DNA from: Marinobacterium weihaiense
GTDB taxonomy: Bacteria > Pseudomonadota > Gammaproteobacteria > Pseudomonadales > Balneatricaceae
DNA length: 64,000 nucleotides
NCBI RefSeq assembly: GCF_019061305.1
Contig: NZ_JAHQZT010000003.1
Span: forward strand, 62,001 to 126,000
Direction of reading: 5' to 3'
A model generated the notes under the pieces. It ran no database searches. It worked only from the letters and a program-made list of their open reading frames with translations, and was not told the DNA's origin. The position numbers and the translations under genes were made by a program. Every line of letters starts with the position of its first letter. The stretch's first letter is position 1. This document shows, piece after piece, positions 42,856 through 51,662 of this stretch.

Positions 42856-44172
42856 TCAGCCCTGGACCTGTTCCCGAAACTGGCCAATGGCACTGACCAC
42901 GCGCTGAGCCTCCTCGCGGATCTCCAGCATGAGTGCGCCGGCCTCGTTGGCCAAAACCACGCCCTGTTCCACCTGGGTCTGACAGCAGTTGGCTTCTTCC
43001 GCGGCTGAGGATGCCAGCTGGCGGTTCTGGTCCACAACCTGCTTGATTTCATCAGTGGCCTGGCTGGTGCGTTGAGCCAGATTGCGGACTTCATCGGCCA
43101 CTACGGCAAACCCGCGCCCCTGGGAGCCGGCTCGCGCTGCTTCGATGGCGGCGTTCAGAGCCAGTAGGTTGGTCTGTTCAGCGATCTCCTGGATGACGTC
43201 GACAATGCGCTCGATCTTGCCCGACTGGTCGTTCAGGGCTGAAACCTGCTGGCTCATGGTGGTCAGGCGCGTTTCGATGCTGCGGACCATATTGACGGTT
43301 TCGTCCACGGCGGTGGCGCCTCGCACGGCGCTGTTGTCGGTTTCCCGTGCCGTTTCATAGGCCATCTGTGCCGCTTCGGATTCGGCATTGCGTCGCTCAA
43401 TATCGGCGGTGATGTCGCTGGCAATCTTAATCACCCCGTACAGCTGACCGGCGGCATCGTACAGCGGGTTGTAGGTGGCATTGAGCCAGACGGTGCGGCC
43501 GTGACGGTCGACCCGCTCGAACATGCCGGACATGTATTCGCCCTTGTTCAGGCGCTGCCAAAACTGCTCATACGCGGCACTGTCCGCATAGGGCTGCGGG
43601 CAGAACATGCGGTGATGTCGGCCTTTGAGCTCGCGTTCCTGGTAGTTCATGGTGGCCTCGAAATTCTCGCTGGCGCGCACCACCTCACCGTTCAGGTTGA
43701 ATTCGATCACCGCCATGGAGCGGTTGATGGCATCCAGGAAACTCTTGTGTTCCTGTTCGCGGGCCACCGCGACACTGACATCCTGAGCCAGCTTGACCAC
43801 TTTAGTCACCTGGCCGCTGTTATTCATGACCGGAATATAACTGGCTTCGAGCCAGATGACGCGGCCATCCTTGTGCACGCGGCTGAAGCGTTCACTGACG
43901 CCACGACCACGGGCCAGTTCCTGCCAGAACCGGCTGTAGGCCGGACTTCGGGTCAGGGGGGGTTCGCACAGCATACCGTGGTGCTGACCGATCAGTTCTT
44001 CTTCACGGTAGCCCATGACCTGTGAAAACAGGCTGTTGGCGCTGATGACATAGCCATCGGGCGTGAACTCGATCATGGCCATGGTATTGCGCACGGCACT
44101 GATCAGCTGTTGGGCCTCAGACAGTTGCTCCCTGCATGTCGATAATTCCTGCTTGATTTTGCGTGTAGACAT
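42856..44172 (-). CDS. Soluble PAS-PAS methyl-accepting chemotaxis protein
   Basis: 438 residues from ATG 44172 ([13 protein letters not shown]). Two PAS domains in tandem (~25-130 and ~145-255), similar to each other ([19 protein letters not shown] versus [19 protein letters not shown]), then an MCP signalling domain with the conserved hairpin tip [17 protein letters not shown]. No transmembrane segment, so cytoplasmic; Aer-like energy or redox sensing through PAS is plausible. The signalling domain is short and no pentapeptide tether is seen. Confidence 0.9.
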   Translation of the reverse strand: MSTRKIKQELSTCREQLSEAQQLISAVRNTMAMIEFTPDGYVISANSLFSQVMGYREEELIGQHHGMLCEPPLTRSPAYSRFWQELARGRGVSERFSRVHKDGRVIWLEASYIPVMNNSGQVTKVVKLAQDVSVAVAREQEHKSFLDAINRSMAVIEFNLNGEVVRASENFEATMNYQERELKGRHHRMFCPQPYADSAAYEQFWQRLNKGEYMSGMFERVDRHGRTVWLNATYNPLYDAAGQLYGVIKIASDITADIERRNAESEAAQMAYETARETDNSAVRGATAVDETVNMVRSIETRLTTMSQQVSALNDQSGKIERIVDVIQEIAEQTNLLALNAAIEAARAGSQGRGFAVVADEVRNLAQRTSQATDEIKQVVDQNRQLASSAAEEANCCQTQVEQGVVLANEAGALMLEIREEAQRVVSAIGQFREQVQG

Positions 44173-44336
44173 GGCAAGTCCGGCGCTTACGGTTGGAGAG
44201 GTTTTCTGGACATGCTGGGAAGGTGGGGGAGCATGCACAGAACACACTATAACATTTGTTGGGTTGTGGATATTCAATTGTATCCGAAATGCAACATACG
44301 AAAGTATGATTTGGAGCGGTTCAGTGCACGATTGAA

Positions 44337-44870
44337 TTAATCTGCCCAACCGGACCCGATGGCGCGCAGGGGCAGTTCAAGGCCCAGTTCGGGCACCTGT
44401 TGCGCGATCCAGGCAGGAAAGGTATTGCTGTTGGGGCCGGGAAAAACACGGTAATCGTGTTTCCAGGGATAGTCACGCGCGGCGGCCTCGATTCGCTGGA
44501 TCAATTGACCGGCATCAGCCCCGCGTCGATCCAGAATCAGCTCGGGGCGGGCGCCGTACCAGTGGCGATCGGGAATGTCCTGCTCCGTACGCAGCACCGG
44601 CAGGCCTTGCTTTTCGCGCCAACCGACCACCTCGTATACGGTGTAGTGCTCAGCGTCACGGGGCTTGACCGCAATCCAGGTGTGCACAGCAAACAGGCCG
44701 CGCCAGCCCCAGGCATCGGCTGCGTAGGCCTGGATCACGGCCTCCGGGTGGTCGGCGGCAGGCGGTGCGATACCGGCACTGGCACGGCTGGCCGTTTTCC
44801 AGCCATCACTGGAGCAGCCGGTCAGTGCCAGCAGCAGAGCGATCACAAATGCGCGTACCGAAACAGGCAT
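44337..44870 (-). CDS. DUF3750-like lipoprotein
   Basis: 177 residues from ATG 44870; signal peptide [20 protein letters not shown] with a lipobox LTGC. The mature part contains [23 protein letters not shown] and [12 protein letters not shown], which I associate with DUF3750 family proteins. Predicted outer- or inner-membrane lipoprotein in the periplasm; function unknown. Confidence 0.75.
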   Translation of the reverse strand: MPVSVRAFVIALLLALTGCSSDGWKTASRASAGIAPPAADHPEAVIQAYAADAWGWRGLFAVHTWIAVKPRDAEHYTVYEVVGWREKQGLPVLRTEQDIPDRHWYGARPELILDRRGADAGQLIQRIEAAARDYPWKHDYRVFPGPNSNTFPAWIAQQVPELGLELPLRAIGSGWAD

Positions 44871-44929
44871 GGCAAGGCCTCGTACTTGGGTATTCACCAG
44901 TATAGTACTGGCCCTGCAACGGGGTTGGA

Positions 44930-45775
44930 TCAGCCGTTCTCGTCATCGGCGGCGCGCATCAGCAGGCGGTCCAGCCAGCGGGTCGGCAGCAGCCGGCGCA
45001 GACAGCCCAGCAGCCGGGTCGGGACGGTGATCGGGTAGCGCGCCCTGGCGCGGGGGCGAGTCAGGGCGTGGTGCAGGGCCTTGTAGACGGCCTCCGGTGG
45101 CAGGGTAAAGCTCGAATCCTGCTCTTCTCCGCCTTCCAGGCGCTTGAGCACGCCGGCATAGATTTCGGCATGCGCGCCCTGGCGATAGTCGATATTGCGC
45201 TTGAAGGCGGCCAGCGCGTTGGCTCGGAAGGCGCTGCTGATCGGACCCGGTTCGATCAGGCTGATCTGGATGCCCGAGCCGTGCAGTTCCTGTCGATAGG
45301 TATCGGTAATCCCTTCCAGCGCAAACTTGGAGGCGTTGTAGGCGCCACGGTATTTCATCGCCACCAGCCCCAGAACCGACGAGTTCATCACGATGCGGCC
45401 ATGGCCCTGACGGCGCATGACGGGAATCACCTGGTTGGTGAGTTCCACCCAGCCGAACAGGTTGGTCTCGAACTGCGCGCGCAAAGTGTCGCGGCTGAGA
45501 TCTTCCACGGCCCCGGGCTGGCCATAGGCGCCGTTGTTGAACAGCGCATCCAGGCGTCCGTCGGTCAGGGCCAGGGCGTGCTCCACACCGCGGGCAATCG
45601 ACTCGGAGCTGTCCAAGTCCAGCACGAAGCTTTCCAGCCCCAGAGCATTCAGTTTGGCGACGTCTTCCGGCTTGCGCACGCTGGCGAGCACACGCCAGCC
45701 GGAAGCACGCAGGCGCATGGCACAGTGCAGGCCGATACCGGTGGAACAGCCTGTAATCAGAATGGACGGGGTCAT
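44930..45775 (-). CDS. Short-chain dehydrogenase/reductase
   Basis: 281 residues from ATG 45775 (MTPSILITGCSTGIG), alternative start 45793. Rossmann motif TGCSTGIG, NNGAYG, the catalytic serine in VMNSSVLG and YNASK give a classical SDR with intact catalytic residues. Substrate unknown. It is divergent from nrdD; the 190-bp intergenic region holds the FNR and NrdR sites. Confidence 0.88.
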   Translation of the reverse strand: MTPSILITGCSTGIGLHCAMRLRASGWRVLASVRKPEDVAKLNALGLESFVLDLDSSESIARGVEHALALTDGRLDALFNNGAYGQPGAVEDLSRDTLRAQFETNLFGWVELTNQVIPVMRRQGHGRIVMNSSVLGLVAMKYRGAYNASKFALEGITDTYRQELHGSGIQISLIEPGPISSAFRANALAAFKRNIDYRQGAHAEIYAGVLKRLEGGEEQDSSFTLPPEAVYKALHHALTRPRARARYPITVPTRLLGCLRRLLPTRWLDRLLMRAADDENG

Positions 45776-45869
45776 CGGGGGCCTCATGTTCATCAGTGGC
45801 AGGGGCAGGTTTCAGTGTTGCGCAACATACCAGCTGCATATCCACGCCTGCAAATCCAGCGGGTCTCCA

Positions 45870-45883
45870 TTGATGCGCATCAA
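45870..45883 (+). promoter_or_regulatory. FNR/Anr binding site
   Basis: TTGATGCGCATCAA is an exact match to TTGAT-N4-ATCAA. A -10-like TAGTAT lies at 45907-45912. The site centre at ~45876.5 would be about 42 bp upstream of a start at ~45918, the class II activator geometry. It implies anaerobic activation of the nrdD operon. Confidence 0.85.
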
Positions 45884-45912
45884 GGATATGTTGTGTGCTC
45901 TGGGGCTAGTAT

Positions 45913-45960
45913 GCACAACATATTGTGGTCTAGGCCTTATTTTAACTCCATATATAGTGG
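45913..45960 (+). promoter_or_regulatory. Two NrdR boxes
   Basis: GCACAACATATTGTGG (45913-45928) and ACTCCATATATAGTGG (45945-45960) each match the palindromic NrdR box (acaCwAtATaTwGtgt) at most positions. Their starts are 32 bp apart, three helical turns, the usual NrdR spacing. They sit downstream of the FNR site and overlap the presumed transcription start. NrdR itself is encoded at 25512 in this window. Confidence 0.82.
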
Positions 45961-45968
45961 GTGCGGAG

Positions 45969-47696
45969 ATGGGTAAACATGCCAGCGTGGCAGTCAGCAG
46001 CACGATTGATGAATATCTGGAGCGCAGCGATTGGCGGGTGAACGCCAATGCCAACCAGGGCTATTCGCTGGGCGGCCTGATTCTGAACGTGTCCGGCAAA
46101 GTAATCGCCAATTACTGGCTAAACGAGGTCTACACCCCGGTTATTGGCGAGGCGCACCGTGCAGGGGATCTGCATATCCACGATCTGGACATGCTGTCCG
46201 GCTACTGCGCCGGCTGGTCACTGCGTACGCTGCTGTTCGAGGGCCTTAACGGCGTGCCGGGGCGTCTTGAGAGCGGCCCGCCCCAGCACCTGAGCAGCGC
46301 CGTTGGCCAGATTGTCAATTTCCTGGGCACCTTGCAGAACGAATGGGCCGGGGCGCAGGCTTTCAGCTCCTTTGATACCTACCTGGCGCCCTTCGTCCGC
46401 AAGGACAACCTGACCTATGTTCAGGTACGCCAGTGCATGCAGGAGCTGATCTACAACCTGAATGTGCCTCCGCGCTGGGGCACGCAAACCCCCTTTACCA
46501 ATCTGACCTTCGACTGGCACTGCCCGGACGATCTCAAGGAGCAAGTGCCGGTGATCGGTGGGGAGGAGATGCCTTTCACCTATGGTGAACTACAGGCCGA
46601 GATGGACCTGATCAACCGCGCCTATCTGGACATTATGGCCGCTGGTGACGCCAAGGGGCGAGTCTTTACCTTCCCGATTCCGACCTACAACATCACCAAT
46701 GACTTCGACTGGGATAGCCCCAACAGCGAGCGTTTGTTCGCCCTGACGGCCAAATACGGGTTGCCCTATTTCCAGAACTTTATCCGCTCCGACCTGCAGC
46801 CCAACATGGTGCGCTCCATGTGCTGCCGGTTGCGGCTGGATCTGCGTGAACTGCTCAAGCGCGGCAACGGCCTGTTCGGCTCGGCCGAGCAGACCGGCTC
46901 CATCGGCGTGGTCACGATCAACTGTGCCCGCTTGGGGTATCAGCATGCCGGTGACTGGGAAGGGCTGTACCGGCAGCTGGATCACCTGCTGCTGCTGGCC
47001 AAGGAGTCGCTGGAACTGAAGCGTAGCCGTATCCAGCAACTGATGGATGAAGGGCTTTTCCCCTATACCCGTCGTTATCTGGGCACGCTGCGCAACCACT
47101 TTTCGACCATTGGCGTAAACGGCCTGAACGAGATGCTGCGCAACTTCAGCCACGACCAGCTGGATATCACTCAGGCTGCAGGGCAGGCCGAGGCGTTGAA
47201 ACTGCTGGAGCACATCAATGCGCGCCTGGTGGCATTTCAGGAACAGACCGGCCATCTGTACAACCTGGAGGCGACACCGGGCGAGGGCACGACCTATCGC
47301 TTCGCCCGTGAAGATCGCAAGCGCTGGCCCGACATCCTGCAAGCGGGCAGCCGCGAGCACCCGTATTACACCAACTCCAGCCAGCTGCCGGTAGGCTACA
47401 CCGATGATCCCTTTTTGGCGCTGGAGCAGCAGGAGGCGCTGCAGACCCGTTATACCGGCGGCACCGTTCTGCATCTGTATATGCAGGAGCGGATCTCCAG
47501 CGTGCGCGCCTGCAAGCAGCTGGTGAAGCAGGCTCTGAGCCGCTTTGCGCTGCCGTATCTGACCGTGACCCCCACGTTCTCGATCTGCCCGCATCACGGC
47601 TACCTGGCGGGGGAGCACGAGTACTGCCCGCGCTGCGATGAAGAACGCCTGCAGCAGAAGCTGTCTTTGGGCGCAGCGGCCACTGCCGACGCCTGA
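45969..47696 (+). CDS. nrdD: Anaerobic ribonucleotide reductase catalytic chain lacking the glycyl-radical domain
   Basis: Class III reductase of ribonucleoside triphosphates. 575 residues from ATG 45969, shorter than the usual ~600-710. The active-site region TDWRVNANANQGYSLGG and CRLRLDLRELLKRGNG are recognisable. There is no N-terminal ATP-cone. The C-terminus ends at the cysteine-rich zinc region (SICPHHGYLAGEHEYCPRC) plus a short tail, and the stop comes where other NrdD proteins continue to RVMGY. That radical segment is encoded by the next ORF. Ribosome binding site is weak (GGAG right at the ATG), so the exact start is unsure. Confidence 0.92.
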   Translation: MGKHASVAVSSTIDEYLERSDWRVNANANQGYSLGGLILNVSGKVIANYWLNEVYTPVIGEAHRAGDLHIHDLDMLSGYCAGWSLRTLLFEGLNGVPGRLESGPPQHLSSAVGQIVNFLGTLQNEWAGAQAFSSFDTYLAPFVRKDNLTYVQVRQCMQELIYNLNVPPRWGTQTPFTNLTFDWHCPDDLKEQVPVIGGEEMPFTYGELQAEMDLINRAYLDIMAAGDAKGRVFTFPIPTYNITNDFDWDSPNSERLFALTAKYGLPYFQNFIRSDLQPNMVRSMCCRLRLDLRELLKRGNGLFGSAEQTGSIGVVTINCARLGYQHAGDWEGLYRQLDHLLLLAKESLELKRSRIQQLMDEGLFPYTRRYLGTLRNHFSTIGVNGLNEMLRNFSHDQLDITQAAGQAEALKLLEHINARLVAFQEQTGHLYNLEATPGEGTTYRFAREDRKRWPDILQAGSREHPYYTNSSQLPVGYTDDPFLALEQQEALQTRYTGGTVLHLYMQERISSVRACKQLVKQALSRFALPYLTVTPTFSICPHHGYLAGEHEYCPRCDEERLQQKLSLGAAATADA

Positions 47697-47723
47697 CCCA
47701 TTGTCCTACCCGAGGAGCATCAC

Positions 47724-47876
47724 ATGAAAGCCGAACACTTGTTGAAGCCCGAAGAGCGTCAGCGCTGTGAAGTCTGGACCCGTGTCATGGGCTACCATCG
47801 ACCGGTTGCCCAGTTCAACGCCGGCAAGCGCGAAGAGCACAAGGAGCGCCGTCCCTTTGTCGAGCCACGTCGATGA
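47724..47876 (+). CDS. Separate glycyl-radical subunit of NrdD (50 aa)
   Basis: A 50-residue ORF I translated directly from the sequence. It reads MKAEHLLKPEERQRCEVW then TRVMGYHRPVAQFNAGKR, ending with a basic tail. The RVMGY glycine (residue 23) is the glycyl-radical site of class III reductases. A strong GAGGAG sits six bases before the ATG. It is in the same frame as nrdD, 27 bp after the TGA, and its stop overlaps the nrdG start by four bases. A small radical-carrying subunit, comparable in idea to YfiD/GrcA for pyruvate formate-lyase, is the simplest reading. Confidence 0.88.
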   Translation: MKAEHLLKPEERQRCEVWTRVMGYHRPVAQFNAGKREEHKERRPFVEPRR

Positions 47877-48598
47877 ACGCCATCGGCGTCGCCGCACCGA
47901 CACTGGTGGTCAGTGGTATGACGCCGCTGACCACTATCGACTTCCCCGACCACCTGGCCTGTGTGCTCTACACCCAGGGATGTTCACTGCGCTGTCGCTA
48001 CTGCCACAACCCACAGCTGATTCCGACCGCGACGGCAGACCCGGGGCTGGCATGGGAGGAGATTGACCATTTTTTGCAGCGGCGTCAGGGCTTGTTGGAA
48101 GCGGTGGTCTTCAGCGGCGGCGAACCCTGCCTGCAGCCGGCCCTGGCCGAGGCCATGTCTGCGGTCAAGGCGCGGGGCTTCAAGGTTGGCCTGCACACGG
48201 CCGGTGTCAGCCCGGGACGGCTGGCGTCGGTGCTGCCACTGGTGGACTGGGTCGGGCTGGATGTCAAAGCGCCTGCGCACCGTTATCAACAGGTCACCGG
48301 TCGCCGCCACCAGGCTCGGACCAACCGCCACAGCCTGCAACTGCTGCTGGATTCCGGTGTGGCTTTTGAATGTCGCACCACCCTGGATTGGCGGCTGTTT
48401 TCCGCCGAAGAAACCTGCCAGTTGGCGCAGGAACTGGCTGACCTGGGCGTGACTCGCTACGCCATCCAGATCAATCAGGGCCGCCAATGCCTGGACCCGG
48501 AACTGGAACAGCCCGTCATCCTGCCCGGAGGACAACTGACAGCCTTGCAGCAAACCATGCAAAAGTTGTTTCCGGTGTTTGAGTGGAGGGAAGGATAG
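47873..48598 (+). CDS. nrdG: Anaerobic ribonucleotide reductase activating enzyme
   Basis: Radical SAM activase that forms the glycyl radical on NrdD. 241 residues, with the CxxxCxxC cluster motif CSLRCRYC and the GGE motif FSGGEPCLQ. It overlaps the small glycyl-radical ORF, consistent with coupled synthesis. Longer than E. coli NrdG (154), like many Pseudomonas-type NrdG proteins. Confidence 0.95.
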   Translation: MNAIGVAAPTLVVSGMTPLTTIDFPDHLACVLYTQGCSLRCRYCHNPQLIPTATADPGLAWEEIDHFLQRRQGLLEAVVFSGGEPCLQPALAEAMSAVKARGFKVGLHTAGVSPGRLASVLPLVDWVGLDVKAPAHRYQQVTGRRHQARTNRHSLQLLLDSGVAFECRTTLDWRLFSAEETCQLAQELADLGVTRYAIQINQGRQCLDPELEQPVILPGGQLTALQQTMQKLFPVFEWREG

Positions 48599-48650
48599 CA
48601 ATGTGGGCGGTGTGATCAGGGAAGCGCGCTAGGGTCGGAAGCTATAAACG

Positions 48651-48674
48651 AAAAACGCCTGTAAAAACAGGCGC
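48651..48674 (-). terminator. Displaced terminator of ssrA
   Basis: Minus-strand reading: CGCCTGT-TTTT-ACAGGCG followed by TTTTTCG. It lies just outside the left attachment site, where the original host sequence downstream of ssrA should be. I infer that it is the native ssrA terminator, now 7.8 kb from ssrA after insertion of the element. It could also act in the other direction for nrdG, but the T-run is on the minus strand. Confidence 0.65.
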
Positions 48675-48686
48675 TTAGCGTATGCA

Positions 48687-48699
48687 ATTTGGTGGAGGT
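48687..48699. repeat. Left attachment site (attL)
   Basis: ATTTGGTGGAGGT, identical to 56453-56465; the match continues as GCG after one mismatch. It corresponds to the last ten bases of tmRNA plus three flanking bases. Confidence 0.8.
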
Positions 48700-48918
48700 A
48701 GCGTCCACCTATTCGGAGTCTCAGTCCGGTTTAGAAAGTCGCAATTAGTCTTATTTTTATATTAATTTCAAAGGGTTAAATTCTTTTCTCCTCTCTCGGT
48801 TGTCGCAATCAATAGCACCAAATCGCACCCAATGATATGGTTTTATGTGGGGTATTTGGAGGGGTCGTATTCTGGCCGTTTTCCGAGTTCGATTTTCAAT
48901 TATGGTGGAGGCCGCGCC

Positions 48919-50157
48919 ATGCCTAGGAAAGCAAGGGAACTGAGTGCCACTGAAGTGCGCCGTTTGGTGGAGCCTGGACGGTATCCGGTTGGTGGGGTGG
49001 CAGGCTTGCTACTACAGGTTACCTCGACTGGTGCCCGCTCGTGGTTGTTGCGAACCAAGGTAGGGGACAAGCGCCGTGATATCGGTCTGGGTGGTTTTCC
49101 TGATGTGACCCTGGCCGGAGCGCGTCAGAAAGCGCGTGACGTGAAAGAGCAGATCATGGCAGGGATTGATCCGGTGGCAGAGCGAAAGGCCCACAGGGAT
49201 GCTATACGGGCTGCGCAGGCTAAGGCCCTGAGCTTTGAAGAGGCGGCCCGCCGTTGTCATGATGCCCGAAAGGATGAGTTCAGCAACCCGAAGCATCGGC
49301 AAGACTGGATCAACTCGCTTGAGCGTCATGCGTTCCCAGAGCTGGGGGAGCTGCCAGTTGATGCTATCGAGCTGCCGCATGTTCTCAAGGTGCTTGAGCC
49401 GATCTGGAAGGCCAAAACTGAAACCGCCACCAGGGTGCGACAGCGTGTTGAATCGGTACTGAGCTGGGCCACCGTATCCGGGCACCGTATTGGTGAGAAT
49501 CCGGCCCGTTGGCCGGATAACCTAGACCAGTTGTTGCCGACACCTTCCAAAATCAGAAAGGTGAAACACCACAAGGCATTGCCCTGGCAGGAGGTGCCGG
49601 CTTTTTGGGCTGATTTGCGGCAGCGTGATGGTATGGGTGCTCGTGCCCTGGAGTTCATCCTTTTGACCGCTGCCAGGTCTGGTGAAGTGCGCTTTGCTAC
49701 CTGGGATGAGATCGACCTGGCCGCCAAGATATGGACAGTACCAGCTGAGCGCATGAAAGCACGTAAGGATCACCGAGTTCCACTGTCCGAATCTGCTATT
49801 GAGCTACTGCAGAGAACACCGCGCATGGAAGGCAGCAAACTGCTATTCACCGCTCCCCGTGGGAACCCTCTGTCAGATATGAGTATTTCTGCTGTCTGCA
49901 AGCGCATGGAAGTGGATGCAACACCCCACGGGTTCCGATCGTGCTTCAAGGACTGGGCACGGAGTCGCACCGCTTACCCCGATGAGGTTTCAGAGTTGGC
50001 ACTGGCCCACGTCAACAGCGATGCCACCCGAGCGGCCTATGCCCGTGATGAGCTGTTGCCGCAACGTACCCGCATGATGGCCGACTGGGCAAAATTCCTG
50101 AGCGAATCAACGCTGAATGGGGAGGTTGTGCCGATCAGGGGGGAGGTGCAGGGATGA
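48919..50157 (+). CDS. int: P4-type tyrosine integrase
   Basis: 412 residues from ATG 48919 (MPRKARELSATEVRRL), with GGAGG upstream; the open frame back to 48832 is not needed. N-terminal DUF4102-type arm-binding domain (VAGLLLQVTSTGARSWLLR), central SAM-like domain, C-terminal catalytic domain: Arg in TAARSGEVRFATWDE, HxxR in PHGFRSCFKDWAR, His in LALAHVNSDATRAAYARDE and the Tyr after it. It recombines attP with the ssrA end. Confidence 0.94.
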   Translation: MPRKARELSATEVRRLVEPGRYPVGGVAGLLLQVTSTGARSWLLRTKVGDKRRDIGLGGFPDVTLAGARQKARDVKEQIMAGIDPVAERKAHRDAIRAAQAKALSFEEAARRCHDARKDEFSNPKHRQDWINSLERHAFPELGELPVDAIELPHVLKVLEPIWKAKTETATRVRQRVESVLSWATVSGHRIGENPARWPDNLDQLLPTPSKIRKVKHHKALPWQEVPAFWADLRQRDGMGARALEFILLTAARSGEVRFATWDEIDLAAKIWTVPAERMKARKDHRVPLSESAIELLQRTPRMEGSKLLFTAPRGNPLSDMSISAVCKRMEVDATPHGFRSCFKDWARSRTAYPDEVSELALAHVNSDATRAAYARDELLPQRTRMMADWAKFLSESTLNGEVVPIRGEVQG

Positions 50158-50879
50158 GCCGGGAGAAGGTGCGCAAGCAGAGTCTGTTCTTTGATAAAAC
50201 CACCACACCAGCAATTAAGGCAGAGGTTGCTGCCTTCACCAGCGCCAGCGCAACGGGGGCCCGTGTTGCAGATTGCTTTTACGGCTGGGCTGCGCATGCT
50301 CGGAACGTGTTATCAGGCAATGATGAGGTTTATCCGAGATGGGCTGGAGAGCAACCAGCAGTGCCTGAATGGGTTGATCCTGAATACCCGGAACATGCCT
50401 GGCATTTGATTTGCCTTGTTGCTCAAGGGCTACCCAAACATGCCCCGCCAGAAGGGTGCAACCTGACATCAAGCGAACAGCGAGCGTCTGAGGTGTTGTT
50501 GAGGCTTTCACGGGTACAGGAAGCCGTCCGCCCTTTGGCTGACCGTCTGGAGCAAGTGTTCCCGCTGATCGAGGCGTCTATTTCGCTTGGAACTGAGGTC
50601 GTGGCCGCCACGGTTGAGCCATACGAAAAAAATGCAGCGATCCACCACAATGCAGAGCGCCGCCTGATCGAGTCAAACCAGGGGACGCCAGTTGATTCAC
50701 CCAATGGCCGTAGACGTGCTGATAACGAGCAGAGAAACAGAGATATTAAAATCCTGGCTGGTGACTATATGCGCAGAGTGGGCAGGGATAGCGAAAATGA
50801 GGCCGCACGATGGATAGCAGAAAAGCACCCTGATTTTAGATTATCGGTCCGGCAGTTACGCAGGATCATTGCTGAATAG
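50154..50879 (+). CDS. Hypothetical protein of the element (241 aa)
   Basis: Overlaps the integrase stop by four bases (ATGA), so coupled to it. Begins MSREKVRKQSLFFDKTTTP. Mixed helical prediction with a basic region near residues 180-200 (NGRRRADNEQRNRD) and a C-terminal helix-turn-helix-like end (RLSVRQLRRIIAE). No motif that I can assign; function unknown. Not membrane bound. Confidence 0.7.
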   Translation: MSREKVRKQSLFFDKTTTPAIKAEVAAFTSASATGARVADCFYGWAAHARNVLSGNDEVYPRWAGEQPAVPEWVDPEYPEHAWHLICLVAQGLPKHAPPEGCNLTSSEQRASEVLLRLSRVQEAVRPLADRLEQVFPLIEASISLGTEVVAATVEPYEKNAAIHHNAERRLIESNQGTPVDSPNGRRRADNEQRNRDIKILAGDYMRRVGRDSENEAARWIAEKHPDFRLSVRQLRRIIAE

Positions 50880-50975
50880 CGCCGCCTTCAAAAGGTTGGC
50901 CATGCCTGATAGTGGCCAACAGTCCCGCCTTTCCATACTGGCCCCGTTGCGATCAATAAGCACGAGGTGCCAAAG

Positions 50976-51161
50976 ATGGAAACCAATACATACCTTACCG
51001 ATAAGCAGGTTGCCGCCCGTTTTACTATCAACAAGTCCACTGTTTGGCGTTGGGTCGAGAAAGGCCGATTCCCGAAGCCGGTCAAATTGTCACCTGGGTG
51101 CACTCGCTGGCGTTTGCCTGATGTGGAAGCCTGGGAAACTGAAAGGAGAGCTGCAGCATGA
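50976..51161 (+). CDS. alpA: AlpA-family transcriptional regulator
   Basis: 61 residues from ATG 50976 with GAGGTG seven bases upstream. MerR-like helix-turn-helix: LTDKQVAARFTINKSTVWRW followed by VEKGRFPKPVKLSPGCTRW. AlpA proteins activate integrase or excision genes of P4-like elements and prophages. Its position between the integrase block and the replication block fits. Confidence 0.9.
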   Translation: METNTYLTDKQVAARFTINKSTVWRWVEKGRFPKPVKLSPGCTRWRLPDVEAWETERRAAA

Positions 51162-51487
51162 GGAAGGAAGCAGCCCCCGCCACAGAGGCCACTACCCGAA
51201 GTACACAAAGTGAGCATAACAGAAAGCTCGCGGCCAAGTATAAACGTGTGCTGCGCTTCATGCTGGAGCATGGCTCGATTACTCGCCTACAAGCCGAAAA
51301 GCCTCCAGTCTTCGATCACTGTCTTCCAAGCACCGTCTCCTGTGAGCTGATCAGGCGTCATGGCCTAGTGATTAATTCCGTTCTGGTTAAGCACTCGGGT
51401 TTTGGTGGAGTCATGACCTCATACAAACAGTACTCAGTGGCCGAAAGCTCGATGGACGCCGCAAAAGCGATTGTGTGGGGTGAGTGA
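51158..51487 (+). CDS. Winged-helix phage regulatory protein
   Basis: 109 residues, overlapping the alpA stop. KRVLRFMLEHGSITRLQAEK followed by PPVFDHCLPSTVS is the pattern of small winged-helix proteins in P4-like islands. Probably DNA binding; target unknown. Its stop overlaps the ATG of an open frame (51487-51960) that I do not call, since the RNA elements below occupy it. Confidence 0.75.
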   Translation: MRKEAAPATEATTRSTQSEHNRKLAAKYKRVLRFMLEHGSITRLQAEKPPVFDHCLPSTVSCELIRRHGLVINSVLVKHSGFGGVMTSYKQYSVAESSMDAAKAIVWGE

Positions 51488-51523
51488 TGCCAGATCAGAG
51501 CTTTTTTCAAACTGAAGGAATGA

Positions 51524-51552
51524 TTGACACCTTGGTGGTGCGTGGTTATCGT
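51524..51552 (+). promoter_or_regulatory. Sigma-70 promoter for the C4-type RNA leader
   Basis: TTGACA (51524-51529), 17 bp spacer, TATCGT (51547-51552). Predicted start near 51559. It would transcribe the short hairpin region, the terminator at 51613, the C4-type RNA and the Icd-like ORF. Confidence 0.7.
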
Positions 51553-51612
51553 TTAGCCGCTGCTGCAAAATCAGCAGCCTGGGATTGGCGTCCTGGAATA
51601 CAAGGCGGACAC

Positions 51613-51635
51613 ACCGCTATCAGTGCGGTTTTTTT
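51613..51635 (+). terminator. Leader terminator upstream of the C4-type RNA
   Basis: Stem ACCGC-TATCAGT-GCGGT with seven T residues. In P4 and P1, early termination of the leader is part of the immunity circuit, so this is probably regulated rather than absolute. Confidence 0.75.
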
Positions 51636-51662
51636 GTGTCTAAAGCATGGCATGCCTGTTAT

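Noticed and set aside
45534-45968. Upstream extension of the nrdD frame
   Set aside because: It crosses the SDR gene in antisense and then the FNR and NrdR sites, so it is not translated as part of nrdD.
47694-47696. TGA of nrdD as a selenocysteine codon
   Set aside because: No SECIS-like hairpin is evident just after it, the position is not one where NrdD has a catalytic cysteine, and the following ORF has its own strong ribosome binding site.
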